A stretch of 7,375 nucleotides of DNA from an uncultured Eubacteriales bacterium (GTDB lineage Bacteria; Bacillota; Clostridia; Oscillospirales; Acutalibacteraceae), in NCBI GenBank assembly GCA_900319255.1, contig ONNU01000247.1:1-7375 (forward strand), read 5' to 3'. Numbering within the stretch: the stretch's first letter is position 1; every line of letters begins with the position of its first letter. The notes beneath the pieces were generated by a model. It made no database searches, was not told where the DNA came from, and saw only the letters and a list, made by a program, of their open reading frames with translations. The position numbers were made by a program, and so were the translations under genes. Positions 1 to 5,815 of this stretch are shown piece by piece.

Positions 1-153
1 ATTTCTGCTTTCTGTCCAACGCGCGGAGGATCGGTGTGATGAGGTAATCCGGATTTTTGCTATCTGCATCAGAAAGATTTGTAAAGCTCCTGACAATCCC
101 AACTCTTAGTCATTAAAGTCAGGCTTCCCACGGGGGTTAAGGAAAGGGGATTG

Positions 154-203
154 CAAAAGGGGGAAAACTCAAGGGGGAACCCCCTTGTGGTTTCCACCTT
201 TTG
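154..203. repeat. Long imperfect inverted repeat (hairpin)
   Basis: Positions 154-177 face 180-203 across a 2-base centre. Of 24 opposed positions 21 are Watson-Crick pairs; the mismatches are 161/196, 167/190 and 169/188. The innermost eight pairs (CAAGGGGG with CCCCCTTG, 170-177 and 180-187) are perfect. There is no T-run on either side in the orientation needed for a terminator, so a dispersed palindromic repeat or a structured RNA segment is more likely than a rho-independent terminator. Confidence 0.7.
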
Positions 204-310
204 ACCCACCAAAGCAGAAATGCTAATGAAGTATGGCTCAGCGCATGAAAGTAAAACAGCCGATCTGGAATTTTTCCACCCCCCCGGCAAAAATGTCGCT
301 TTCAAGGATT

Positions 311-316
311 TATAAT
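311..316 (+). promoter_or_regulatory. Candidate -10 box upstream of ytfJ
   Basis: A perfect TATAAT lies 72 bases before the ytfJ start, in an A/T-rich stretch. No TTGACA-like hexamer is present 16-18 bases upstream (288-293 reads CAAAAA). It is therefore either a weak vegetative promoter or coincidence in A/T-rich DNA. Spore genes of this family can be driven by forespore sigma factors, but I cannot recognise such a site here with confidence. Confidence 0.35.
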
Positions 317-325
317 AAAATAAAA

Positions 326-352
326 CCGGTCGGCATCAAAGCTAATGACCGG
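326..352. repeat. Small hairpin in the ytfJ leader
   Basis: CCGGTC (326-331) pairs perfectly with GACCGG (347-352) across a 15-base loop. If transcription starts from the TATAAT at 311-316, the hairpin would sit almost at the 5' end of the ytfJ mRNA. Read on the minus strand it is followed by TTTTATTTTATT, so it could instead act as a weak terminator for transcription coming leftward. The stem is short and the loop large, so it may be chance. Confidence 0.35.
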
Positions 353-387
353 AAAAATAAACAAATTAATAACAGAAGGTGTAAGCT

Positions 388-831
388 ATGAATGAACATC
401 CTATTCAGGGTCTTATGGACACAACTCTTGAAAAGATAAAACAGATGGTCGATATCAATACGATAGTCGGCGATCCCATCGTGACTCCGGACGGAACAAC
501 GATCATTCCTGTTTCCAAGATCGCATACGGCTTTGCGTCCGGCGGTTCGGAATTCGGGAATAAGGTTCAGCCGGAAAACAGACTTTTCGGCGGCGGCGGC
601 GGAGCCGGAGTTACAATTAATCCGGTAGCTTTTATCGCCATCAGCCACGGAGAGGTAAAGCTTCTCAATATCTCAAACGGCACAAATGAAAAAGCTATTG
701 CAATGGTTCCTGAGCTGATTGATAAGATCTCCGGACTTTTCAAAAAGGATAAATCAAAGGATAACAGTAAGGGCGAAAGCAAGGACTCTCTCCCGGCTGC
801 TGAGGAAGGTCTTTCTGATCCTACGGTCTGA
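388..831 (+). CDS. ytfJ: GerW/YtfJ family sporulation protein
   Basis: This 147-residue protein matches the Spore_YtfJ (GerW) family, a small cytosolic spore-associated protein; in Bacillus the member GerW affects germination, and its biochemical role is not known. Visible landmarks are an N-terminal helical segment (about 1-25), the conserved core starting at about residue 28 with a D-P-I-V-T-P-D-G-T stretch and I-P-V-S-K, the SGGSEFG patch (about 51-57), and a run of five glycines (68-72) followed by the hydrophobic strand V-T-I-N-P-V-A-F-I-A-I. The tail from about 118 on is rich in Lys, Ser, Asp and Glu and is probably disordered. The length is normal for the family. AGAAGGT (374-380) lies 7 bases before the ATG. 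The family is kept even in Clostridia that sporulate rarely, so presence does not prove sporulation. Confidence 0.93.
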   Translation: MNEHPIQGLMDTTLEKIKQMVDINTIVGDPIVTPDGTTIIPVSKIAYGFASGGSEFGNKVQPENRLFGGGGGAGVTINPVAFIAISHGEVKLLNISNGTNEKAIAMVPELIDKISGLFKKDKSKDNSKGESKDSLPAAEEGLSDPTV

Positions 832-860
832 GCATTGAGCATAATGATCCTGCCCCCGCA

Positions 861-866
861 TATAAT
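861..866 (+). promoter_or_regulatory. Candidate -10 box upstream of the D,D-carboxypeptidase gene
   Basis: TATAAT in the 94-base gap after ytfJ, 60 bases before the TTG start. The nearest -35-like hexamer, TTGAGC (835-840), overlaps the end of the ytfJ region and leaves a 20-base spacer, which is longer than usual. A short hairpin (ACGGC 876-880 with GCCGT 888-892) follows. If real, this would let the downstream five-gene operon be transcribed separately from ytfJ. Confidence 0.3.
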
Positions 867-925
867 TTATTGAAAACGGCAGCTATAGCCGTCTGTGTCT
901 ATAAATATGTAAAGGGGCGGGCTTT

Positions 926-2116
926 TTGTATAATATCAGGGCTTTCAGAATTGCCGGGAGCCGCTTGTTCTGCGCAGCTTTGGCAGCGGCGCTGCTTGCG
1001 CTGATGTGCGGCTGCGGTGAAACGGACGGCGATGACCTGTCAGAGCAGACGCTTTCACAATTCAGCATTACCTCCGAAGCGCAGGAACAATGTGTGGCGG
1101 AGGATATCCTCCCCGACGGCATACAGGACAGCGCAAGGGCTGCGATAGTATGGTGCGCAGATAATTCCCGCATCCTTTACGGCCATAATATCCACGAAAA
1201 AAGACCTATCGCAAGCATCACCAAAATAATGACGGCGCTGATATGCCTTGAATATGCGGCGGCGGATAATAAGGCGGTGCGGATAACTCCTGAAATGTAT
1301 GCGGAAGGCTCCAGTATGTATCTGAAGGCAGGAGAGATAATAAGCCTGCGGGAGCTTGTAAAGGGCATGATGGCGGTTTCCGGGAATGATGCGGCAAATG
1401 CTGCGGCTTCAGCTGTGGCGGGCAGCAATGAGAAATTCGCAGCCCTTATGAACCGCAGGGCAAAGCAGCTGGGTATGAATAATACCCATTTCACCACCCC
1501 GTCAGGACTTGATATGGGAGAGCATTATTCAACGGCTTATGATATGGCTTTGCTTTGCGCATACGCTATGGAAAACGAGACGTTCCGCTCCATTGTAGGC
1601 AAAAGGAATATCACCGCGGAGTTTATCTCCCCCGAAGGAAAAACTCAGCAGCTTTGCAATCATAATAAGCTGCTTTCAATTTGCAGCGGCTGTATCGGCA
1701 TCAAGACCGGCTTTACAAAAAAGGCAGGCAGAACCCTGACATCATGCGCTGAACGTGAGGGGATCAGGCTGATAATAGTGACCCTTTGCGACGGCAATGA
1801 CTGGGACGACCATTGCAGTTTGTATGACAGCTGCTTTTCACGCCTTGAAAAGATAAGGCTCTGCGGCAGGGAAACAAAAATATCAATTCCTCTTGCAGGA
1901 GGGAAAGAAAATGAAAAGCAGATAGTGCTTGTTCCTGAAAGAGAGCTTTTTGCGGTCGCCGAAAAGAATAGCAGAAACGAAACTGAAAAACCGGAGCAGG
2001 TGATATATGCGCCTGCGTTTATATATTCCCCTGCGGTCAGGGGGAGAAAATACGGAAGGATAGAATATCTTATAAACGGAAAAACAGCCGCATCCTGCGC
2101 GCTTGTTCCGCAGTAA
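926..2116 (+). CDS. Serine-type D-alanyl-D-alanine carboxypeptidase (DacF/PBP5 type)
   Basis: A low-molecular-weight penicillin-binding protein of 396 residues (peptidase S11) that removes the terminal D-Ala from peptidoglycan pentapeptides outside the membrane, limiting cross-linking. The three active-site motifs are present in order: S-I-T-K (Ser97 nucleophile, Lys100), S-G-N (152-154) and K-T-G (260-262). From about residue 305 a beta-rich C-terminal domain of the PBP5_C type follows. The N-terminus has a basic region and a hydrophobic stretch (about 15-28) ending in C-G-C-G, so it may be a lipoprotein anchored at Cys30, although the lipobox is weak. No C-terminal amphipathic anchor helix is visible. 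The start is TTG, preceded by AAAGGGG (911-917) at 8 bases; no better in-frame start precedes the signal peptide. rluB follows after 15 bases. The DacF subtype is inferred from context and general likeness. Confidence 0.93.
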   Translation: MYNIRAFRIAGSRLFCAALAAALLALMCGCGETDGDDLSEQTLSQFSITSEAQEQCVAEDILPDGIQDSARAAIVWCADNSRILYGHNIHEKRPIASITKIMTALICLEYAAADNKAVRITPEMYAEGSSMYLKAGEIISLRELVKGMMAVSGNDAANAAASAVAGSNEKFAALMNRRAKQLGMNNTHFTTPSGLDMGEHYSTAYDMALLCAYAMENETFRSIVGKRNITAEFISPEGKTQQLCNHNKLLSICSGCIGIKTGFTKKAGRTLTSCAEREGIRLIIVTLCDGNDWDDHCSLYDSCFSRLEKIRLCGRETKISIPLAGGKENEKQIVLVPERELFAVAEKNSRNETEKPEQVIYAPAFIYSPAVRGRKYGRIEYLINGKTAASCALVPQ

Positions 2117-2131
2117 AAAAGGAATGATAAA

Positions 2132-2938
2132 ATGGAAAAGGATAATAAGATCAGGCTGCAGAAAATAATTGCAGATGCAGGTATCTCCTCCCGCAGAAAG
2201 GCGGAGGAGCTTATTGAAAGAGGCGCTGTCTATGTCAACGGCAGAAAAGCTTCGCTGGGGGACAAGGCTGATCCCTTCAAGGATAAGATCGAGGTCGCCG
2301 GAAGAGAGATCACCCTCAGACGTGACGCAAAAAAATATTATATAATGCTCCATAAGCCCAGAGGCTTTATCACCACAATGAACGACGAGGGCGGAAGAAA
2401 ATGCGTAGCCGAGCTGGTGGATGATATTCCCGCAAGACTTTTCCCTGTGGGCAGACTTGACAGGGAATCGGAGGGAATGCTTCTCATGACCAATGACGGT
2501 AATTTCGCAAATCTGATAAGCCATCCCTCGACGCATTTTGCAAAGACCTATCGTGTGACTGTGCGCCCGAGAATAACCGAGGATCAGCTCACAAGGCTTA
2601 CTACAGGCGTTGTTATCGAGGGCAGGATGTCCATGCCGGCAGCTGTTCATGTGATAAAATCAGAACAGGATCGAACTGTGCTGGAGATCGTTCTTGAAGA
2701 GGGCAGAAACCGTCAGATCAGGAAAATGTGCGAGGCTGTGGGACTTGAAACAGCAAGGCTCAAGCGTATCGCAATAGGTCCGCTGAAACTGGGAATGCTG
2801 CAGCCCGGCAAATGGAGAGAGCTGAAGCCTGAGGAAATGAGGAGCATCGCCGCATATCAGAAAAAGCTCAGGGCAAAGAATGAGACCCAGTCCCAGCAGC
2901 AGCGCGCAAAGGATAAAAAGCGCAGCTACAGGAAGTGA
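2132..2938 (+). CDS. rluB: 23S rRNA pseudouridine synthase, RluB/RsuA family
   Basis: A 268-residue cytosolic enzyme that isomerises a specific uridine of ribosomal RNA to pseudouridine. An S4 RNA-binding domain occupies about residues 6-65 (G-I-S-S-R-R-K-A-E-E-L-I, then V-Y-V-N-G). The catalytic domain starts near Y69 with the I-M-L-H-K-P-R-G segment and contains the family signature G-R-L-D-R-E-S-E-G-M-L-L (107-118), in which Asp110 is the catalytic residue. The E-G-R-N-R-Q-I-R-K-M motif (190-199) is the other hallmark. The C-terminal tail from about 243 is Lys/Arg/Gln rich and probably disordered. AAGGA before the ATG is well placed. RluB and RsuA family members (23S versus 16S rRNA) look alike; RluB is preferred from length and from its place after the ytfJ and dacF-type genes, a common order in Clostridia. 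The stop codon lies within the ribosome binding site of the next gene. Confidence 0.92.
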   Translation: MEKDNKIRLQKIIADAGISSRRKAEELIERGAVYVNGRKASLGDKADPFKDKIEVAGREITLRRDAKKYYIMLHKPRGFITTMNDEGGRKCVAELVDDIPARLFPVGRLDRESEGMLLMTNDGNFANLISHPSTHFAKTYRVTVRPRITEDQLTRLTTGVVIEGRMSMPAAVHVIKSEQDRTVLEIVLEEGRNRQIRKMCEAVGLETARLKRIAIGPLKLGMLQPGKWRELKPEEMRSIAAYQKKLRAKNETQSQQQRAKDKKRSYRK

Positions 2939-2942
2939 GCCT

Positions 2943-4280
2943 ATGAACATCAGAAGAATCATTCTTTTTATGCTTGCGGCTGTAATGATGCTTTCGCTGA
3001 CCGGCTGCTGGGGGAATGAGGAGATCACTGTTGTAAAGCAGCAAAGCTTCTATTCGGATATCGACGAGGCTGATCCGCCGATAAAGCCGGCTGTCAGCCT
3101 TTCTTCATCAGGCAATCAGGCTGTGGAGGGACGCTGCGCCCCGGACAGCTATATCCGGCTGTCTGTCACTTCGGAAAAGCAGGTGAGCTATACCGTCCGG
3201 ACGAAGGAGGGCAGCGGCAAATGGCGTGATGAAAAATGCAATGTCAGAAATAACGTGCTTTTCAAGGTTCCGTCTGAACCATGCTATTTTTACATAGTTT
3301 TTGTACCGGAGGGTAAAAGCGAGCTTTCGCTGCAAAGATATTTCCGCATCACCGTTTTCAGGGAAACAGGGGAGAGCATGGCTGACGACGGCTCATGGCT
3401 CAGTGCATCAAATGTCTGTATCGGCGATGACAAGCTGACGGTATATCCCCGTTTCAAGGGGGGAACACCCCCCTATAGATACAGCTATAAGCTGACAAAG
3501 AATAAAAAGGAAATTTCGGAGCTTATTACGGATACGGAGGATGAAAGGTCTTCTATTGATCTGACTACAGAACGAGGCTGCTATGATATAATCGTCACCG
3601 CAAAGGATCAGAATGACAAAACAGCAAAGACCGAGCTTACCTTTACCTCACGAAGAACGCTTCCACTGAAAAGCATTTATCAGTACACCGAGCCTGCACT
3701 TCCCACAGGATGCGAGGCAACAGCTCTGACCGCCTGCATAAATTACTACGGCTTTGATGTGACGAAAAATGAAATAGCCGATAAGTATATAGATAAGGTG
3801 AATTTTACGTTCAAAAACGGAGAAATGATCGGAGCCGACCCGGAGGTGGATTTTGCCGGAGACCCTAACAGCGAAAACGCATACGGATGCTTCAGCGGCT
3901 GTATCATCAAGGCTGCGAATAAGTATTTCAAAAGCGTAGGCGCAGATTACGAGGCAATAAGAATAAAGGCAAAGAATCCCCAGGAGCTTTTTGATTATCT
4001 TGAAAAGGGACAGCCGCTTCTTGTGTGGTCTACCATGTTCATGTGGGACAGCGCGATAACAGACAGCTGGAAAACAAAGGACGGCAAGGAGATCAACTGG
4101 AAATGCAATGAGCATTGCTATGTGCTGATCGGGATGTCTGCGGATAAAAGCGAGGTTTTTGTAGCTGATCCCATGATGGAAACGGATGAGCGCACTATAT
4201 ATAAGACCAAGGATTTTATGAAGCATTATAAAGAGCTTGGAAGCCACGCTGTGGCAATAGTGAGAAAGGATCCGGAATAA
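2943..4280 (+). CDS. Lipoprotein with Ig-like repeats and C39-like cysteine peptidase domain
   Basis: A 445-residue surface lipoprotein. Residues 1-22 are a lipoprotein signal ending in the lipobox L-T-G-C, with Cys22 as the lipidated residue. Residues about 50-140 and 150-235 look like two beta-sandwich domains; G-G-T-P-P-Y-R-Y (173-180) is typical of bacterial Ig/PKD-like folds. From about 240 a Peptidase_C39_2 type domain follows, with Gln247 as probable oxyanion residue, P-T-G-C-E-A-T carrying the catalytic Cys257, N-E-H-C-Y-V carrying His391, and V-A-D-P carrying Asp409. The catalytic set is complete, so it should be active, but the substrate is unknown. Unlike ABC-transporter C39 domains it has no membrane or ATPase part. 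An upstream in-frame ATG at 2880 was rejected because AGGAAGTGAG (2930-2939) and the signal peptide fix the start at 2943. It lies 4 bases after rluB and 13 before azlC. It has several extra cysteines (for example 316, 320, 388, 392). Confidence 0.87.
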   Translation: MNIRRIILFMLAAVMMLSLTGCWGNEEITVVKQQSFYSDIDEADPPIKPAVSLSSSGNQAVEGRCAPDSYIRLSVTSEKQVSYTVRTKEGSGKWRDEKCNVRNNVLFKVPSEPCYFYIVFVPEGKSELSLQRYFRITVFRETGESMADDGSWLSASNVCIGDDKLTVYPRFKGGTPPYRYSYKLTKNKKEISELITDTEDERSSIDLTTERGCYDIIVTAKDQNDKTAKTELTFTSRRTLPLKSIYQYTEPALPTGCEATALTACINYYGFDVTKNEIADKYIDKVNFTFKNGEMIGADPEVDFAGDPNSENAYGCFSGCIIKAANKYFKSVGADYEAIRIKAKNPQELFDYLEKGQPLLVWSTMFMWDSAITDSWKTKDGKEINWKCNEHCYVLIGMSADKSEVFVADPMMETDERTIYKTKDFMKHYKELGSHAVAIVRKDPE

Positions 4281-4293
4281 TACAGGAAATGTA

Positions 4294-5028
4294 ATGGAGT
4301 GTAAAGGAATAATGAAGAATCAATTTGTAAAGGGAATGGGGGACGGCATTGCGATCGGACTGGGGTACCTTTCAGTATCCTTCGGCTTCGGTATAATGGC
4401 AGCCGGCGCAGGCATCAGCGTTTTTGAAGCCTTCATGATCTCCCTGACAAATCTGACTTCGGCAGGACAGGCGCAGGGCGTCAGCATAATCGCCGCAGGA
4501 GGAACGCTAATAGAAATGGCGGTGGTGCAGTTCATTATCAATATACGCTATGCTCTGATGGCGATATCACTTTCGCAGAAAACCGATAAAAACTTTACCC
4601 TGCCGAAAAGACTTATCGCAGCATACGGAATAACTGATGAGATATTCGCCGTATGCATAGCCAAAAAAGGCGAGGTAAGCGCAGGCTATATGTACGGTGT
4701 CATATCTGTATCAACAGCCGGATGGGTGCTGGGAACGTTTCTGGGAGCGGAAGCGGGAGAGATACTTCCCCCGCAGATAACCGCCGCTCTTGGCATCGTT
4801 CTTTACGGAATGTTCATAGCAATAATAATTCCTCCCTCAAGAAAGGAAAAAAGCGTGCTTGTGGTGGTGCTGATGGCAGCGGCGCTCAGCTGTGTATGTA
4901 AATATTTCATACCGACCATTTCAGGCGGCTTTGCAGTGATACTCTGCGCTCTTGTCTCAGCGCTTCTTGCGGCGATCTTCTTCCCGAAAAAGCCGGAGGA
5001 AGAGGAAAAGGAGGAGGAAGCGGAATGA
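4294..5028 (+). CDS. azlC: AzlC family branched-chain amino acid exporter, large subunit
   Basis: An integral membrane protein of 244 residues, the large subunit of the two-part AzlCD permease (LIV-E family), which exports branched-chain amino acids and analogues such as azaleucine. Family marks are the N-terminal G-Y-L-S-V-S-F-G-F-G (24-33), the S-A-G-Q-A-Q turn (56-61), N-I-R-Y-A-L (83-88) and T-D-E-I-F-A-V (114-120). About seven hydrophobic segments are visible. ATG at 4294 has AGGA (4284-4287) at an ideal 6-base spacing; the ATG at 4312 would give the more usual M-K-N-Q-F N-terminus, but its AAAGGA (4303-4308) is only 3 bases away, so the start could be either. The last residues are an unusual acidic run (P-E-E-E-E-K-E-E-E-A-E) whose codons also form the azlD ribosome binding site. 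It overlaps azlD by 4 bases (ATGA). Confidence 0.93.
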   Translation: MECKGIMKNQFVKGMGDGIAIGLGYLSVSFGFGIMAAGAGISVFEAFMISLTNLTSAGQAQGVSIIAAGGTLIEMAVVQFIINIRYALMAISLSQKTDKNFTLPKRLIAAYGITDEIFAVCIAKKGEVSAGYMYGVISVSTAGWVLGTFLGAEAGEILPPQITAALGIVLYGMFIAIIIPPSRKEKSVLVVVLMAAALSCVCKYFIPTISGGFAVILCALVSALLAAIFFPKKPEEEEKEEEAE

Positions 5029-5324
5029 GCATATGGATCTATATAGCCGTAATGGCAGGAGTGACCTATCTCATAAGAGTGATCCCCTTTGCGGTATTCC
5101 GAAAAAAAATACGCTCGCAGTTTTTGCAGAGCTTTCTGTATTATGTTCCTTATGCGGTGCTGAGCGCTATGACATTTCCGGCGATCTTTTATAGCACGGG
5201 AAATACAACGACTGCCCTTGCTGGTACGGCTGTGGCGCTTGCACTGGCATATTTTGATCTGCCGCTGATAGTTGTAGCGCTTGCGGCATCGGCTGCGGCG
5301 TTTTTGTGCGGACTGGTGTTTTAA
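5025..5324 (+). CDS. azlD: AzlD family branched-chain amino acid exporter, small subunit
   Basis: A 99-residue membrane protein with the signature of AzlD: V-T-Y-L-I-R-V-I-P-F near the N-terminus, then a basic loop (F-R-K-K-I-R-S), F-L-Y-Y-V-P-Y-A-V-L-S-A-M-T-F-P, and two further hydrophobic segments up to the C-terminus. It is the obligate partner of AzlC in branched-chain amino acid export. The ATG overlaps the azlC stop (ATGA), a layout for coupled translation, and GGAGG is well placed upstream inside the azlC end. Length is normal. It ends the plus-strand operon; no T-run-tailed terminator directly follows, only palindromic repeats. Confidence 0.93.
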   Translation: MSIWIYIAVMAGVTYLIRVIPFAVFRKKIRSQFLQSFLYYVPYAVLSAMTFPAIFYSTGNTTTALAGTAVALALAYFDLPLIVVALAASAAAFLCGLVF

Positions 5325-5331
5325 TAGGGCA

Positions 5332-5421
5332 GGGGTAAAAGTTTCGCCAGCCTTTACAAAGGCTGCAGGGGACCAGGGGGCGGCGCCCCCTGGTCGCACG
5401 CCGCAGCGTGCGAAACACCCC
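5332..5421. repeat. Branched palindromic element (outer stem with inner hairpins)
   Basis: An outer stem is formed by GTTTCGC (5341-5347) with GCGAAAC (5410-5416), extended after a 4-base bulge (5337-5340) by GGGGT (5332-5336) with ACCCC (5417-5421). Inside lie CAGCCTTT (5348-5355) with AAAGGCTG (5358-5365), and GACCAGGGGGC (5371-5381) with GCCCCCTGGTC (5385-5395), both perfect. A third hairpin, TCGCACGC (5394-5401) with GCGTGCGA (5406-5413), competes with the outer stem. Such compact multi-hairpin units are typical of REP/MITE-like dispersed repeats. It could also stabilise the 3' end of the azlD transcript. Confidence 0.7.
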
Positions 5422-5425
5422 CAAA

Positions 5426-5441
5426 ACCGCCGCCAGGCGGT
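5426..5441. repeat. 6-bp hairpin
   Basis: ACCGCC (5426-5431) pairs perfectly with GGCGGT (5436-5441) across a 4-base loop. It lies just after the branched element and is probably part of the same repeat cluster. No T-run follows. Confidence 0.5.
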
Positions 5442-5454
5442 CAAAGAAAAACCA

Positions 5455-5476
5455 GGCAGCGGCGAAGCTCGCTGCC
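5455..5476. repeat. 7-bp hairpin
   Basis: GGCAGCG (5455-5461) pairs perfectly with CGCTGCC (5470-5476) across an 8-base loop. It is the last GC-rich palindrome of the cluster after azlD. Confidence 0.5.
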
Positions 5477-5601
5477 GGACAAGACCGAAGAAACTTCCCC
5501 CCGCGAAAACTCTAATCACTACCCATTCCCCCAGACAGACAAAAGCATAGATTTTACCGTAGTAATACTAATACTCCCTCCCTCGAGGAGGCGGAAGTAG
5601 T

Positions 5602-5646
5602 GAATAGAGAATAGAGAATATAGAATAGTGAATAGTAAAGAATAGT
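5602..5646. repeat. Heptanucleotide tandem repeat, GAATAGW type
   Basis: Five consecutive 7-base units start at 5602, 5609, 5616, 5623 and 5630 (GAATAGA, GAATAGA, GAATATA, GAATAGT, GAATAGT). After three extra bases (AAA) a sixth GAATAGT begins at 5640. The units differ mainly at the last base. A simple repeat of this type is prone to slippage, so copy number may differ between strains. It is not a CRISPR: the units are too short and have no spacers. Confidence 0.8.
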
Positions 5647-5670
5647 GAAATCCCTTATCGTTAAAACCCA

Positions 5671-5700
5671 GTCATTTTCAAAGCGCAGCGAGAAAATGAC
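5671..5700. repeat. 9-bp inverted repeat
   Basis: GTCATTTTC (5671-5679) pairs perfectly with GAAAATGAC (5692-5700) across a 12-base loop. Neither side has a terminator-like T-run. It lies 24 bases after the heptanucleotide repeat, and the two may be parts of one dispersed unit. Confidence 0.65.
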
Positions 5701-5815
5701 GGACGGAAAGCCAGCAACCTCACCCATTCCAAAACCCAAAACCCAAAATCCTCCTCAACCTCACAACCCATCCCATTTTCACACTAAACAAGAAAATTAA
5801 AAAGCCAATAATAAA

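Larger units (their letters stand above)
1..387. other. Non-coding upstream region with palindromes and G-runs
   Basis: No reading frame here looks like a protein of a known family. A minus-strand frame of 78 codons (305-69) exists, but it runs through a long palindrome and G/C homopolymer runs, has no clear ribosome binding site and resembles no family I know. At the left edge two other minus-strand frames stay open to the window end (from 109 and from 69), so the last part of a neighbouring element could lie there, but neither has a well-placed start signal. The block holds four evenly spaced G-runs (132-177), a long imperfect hairpin (154-203), a run of seven C (279-285), a TATAAT box (311-316) and a 6-bp hairpin (326-352). 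I infer a dispersed intergenic repeat followed by the leader of ytfJ. Confidence 0.5.

Noticed and set aside
69..305. Minus-strand 78-codon reading frame
   Set aside because: It translates through the long palindrome and G/C runs, has no clear ribosome binding site and does not look like any protein family; treated as repeat-derived.
876..892. Terminator between ytfJ and the carboxypeptidase gene
   Set aside because: The ACGGC/GCCGT stem is only 5 bp and no T-run follows on the plus strand.
1883..2650. Minus-strand 255-codon reading frame opposite the carboxypeptidase and rluB
   Set aside because: It spans antisense to two well-supported genes and their junction; a shadow frame.
2880..2942. 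N-terminal extension of the C39 lipoprotein from an upstream ATG
   Set aside because: It would place 21 hydrophilic residues before a clear lipoprotein signal peptide and overlaps rluB; the start at 2943 has a strong ribosome binding site.
5281..5550. Plus-strand 89-codon reading frame rich in Arg, Pro and Lys
   Set aside because: It overlaps the azlD end in another frame and the rest is translation of the GC-rich palindromes.
5602..5646. Possible CRISPR array
   Set aside because: Units are 7 bases long and directly adjacent, with no spacers and no cas genes nearby.
5554..5739. Minus-strand 61-codon reading frame with repeated Tyr-Ser-Leu-Phe
   Set aside because: The repeats come from the heptanucleotide tandem repeat; no start signal or family resemblance.
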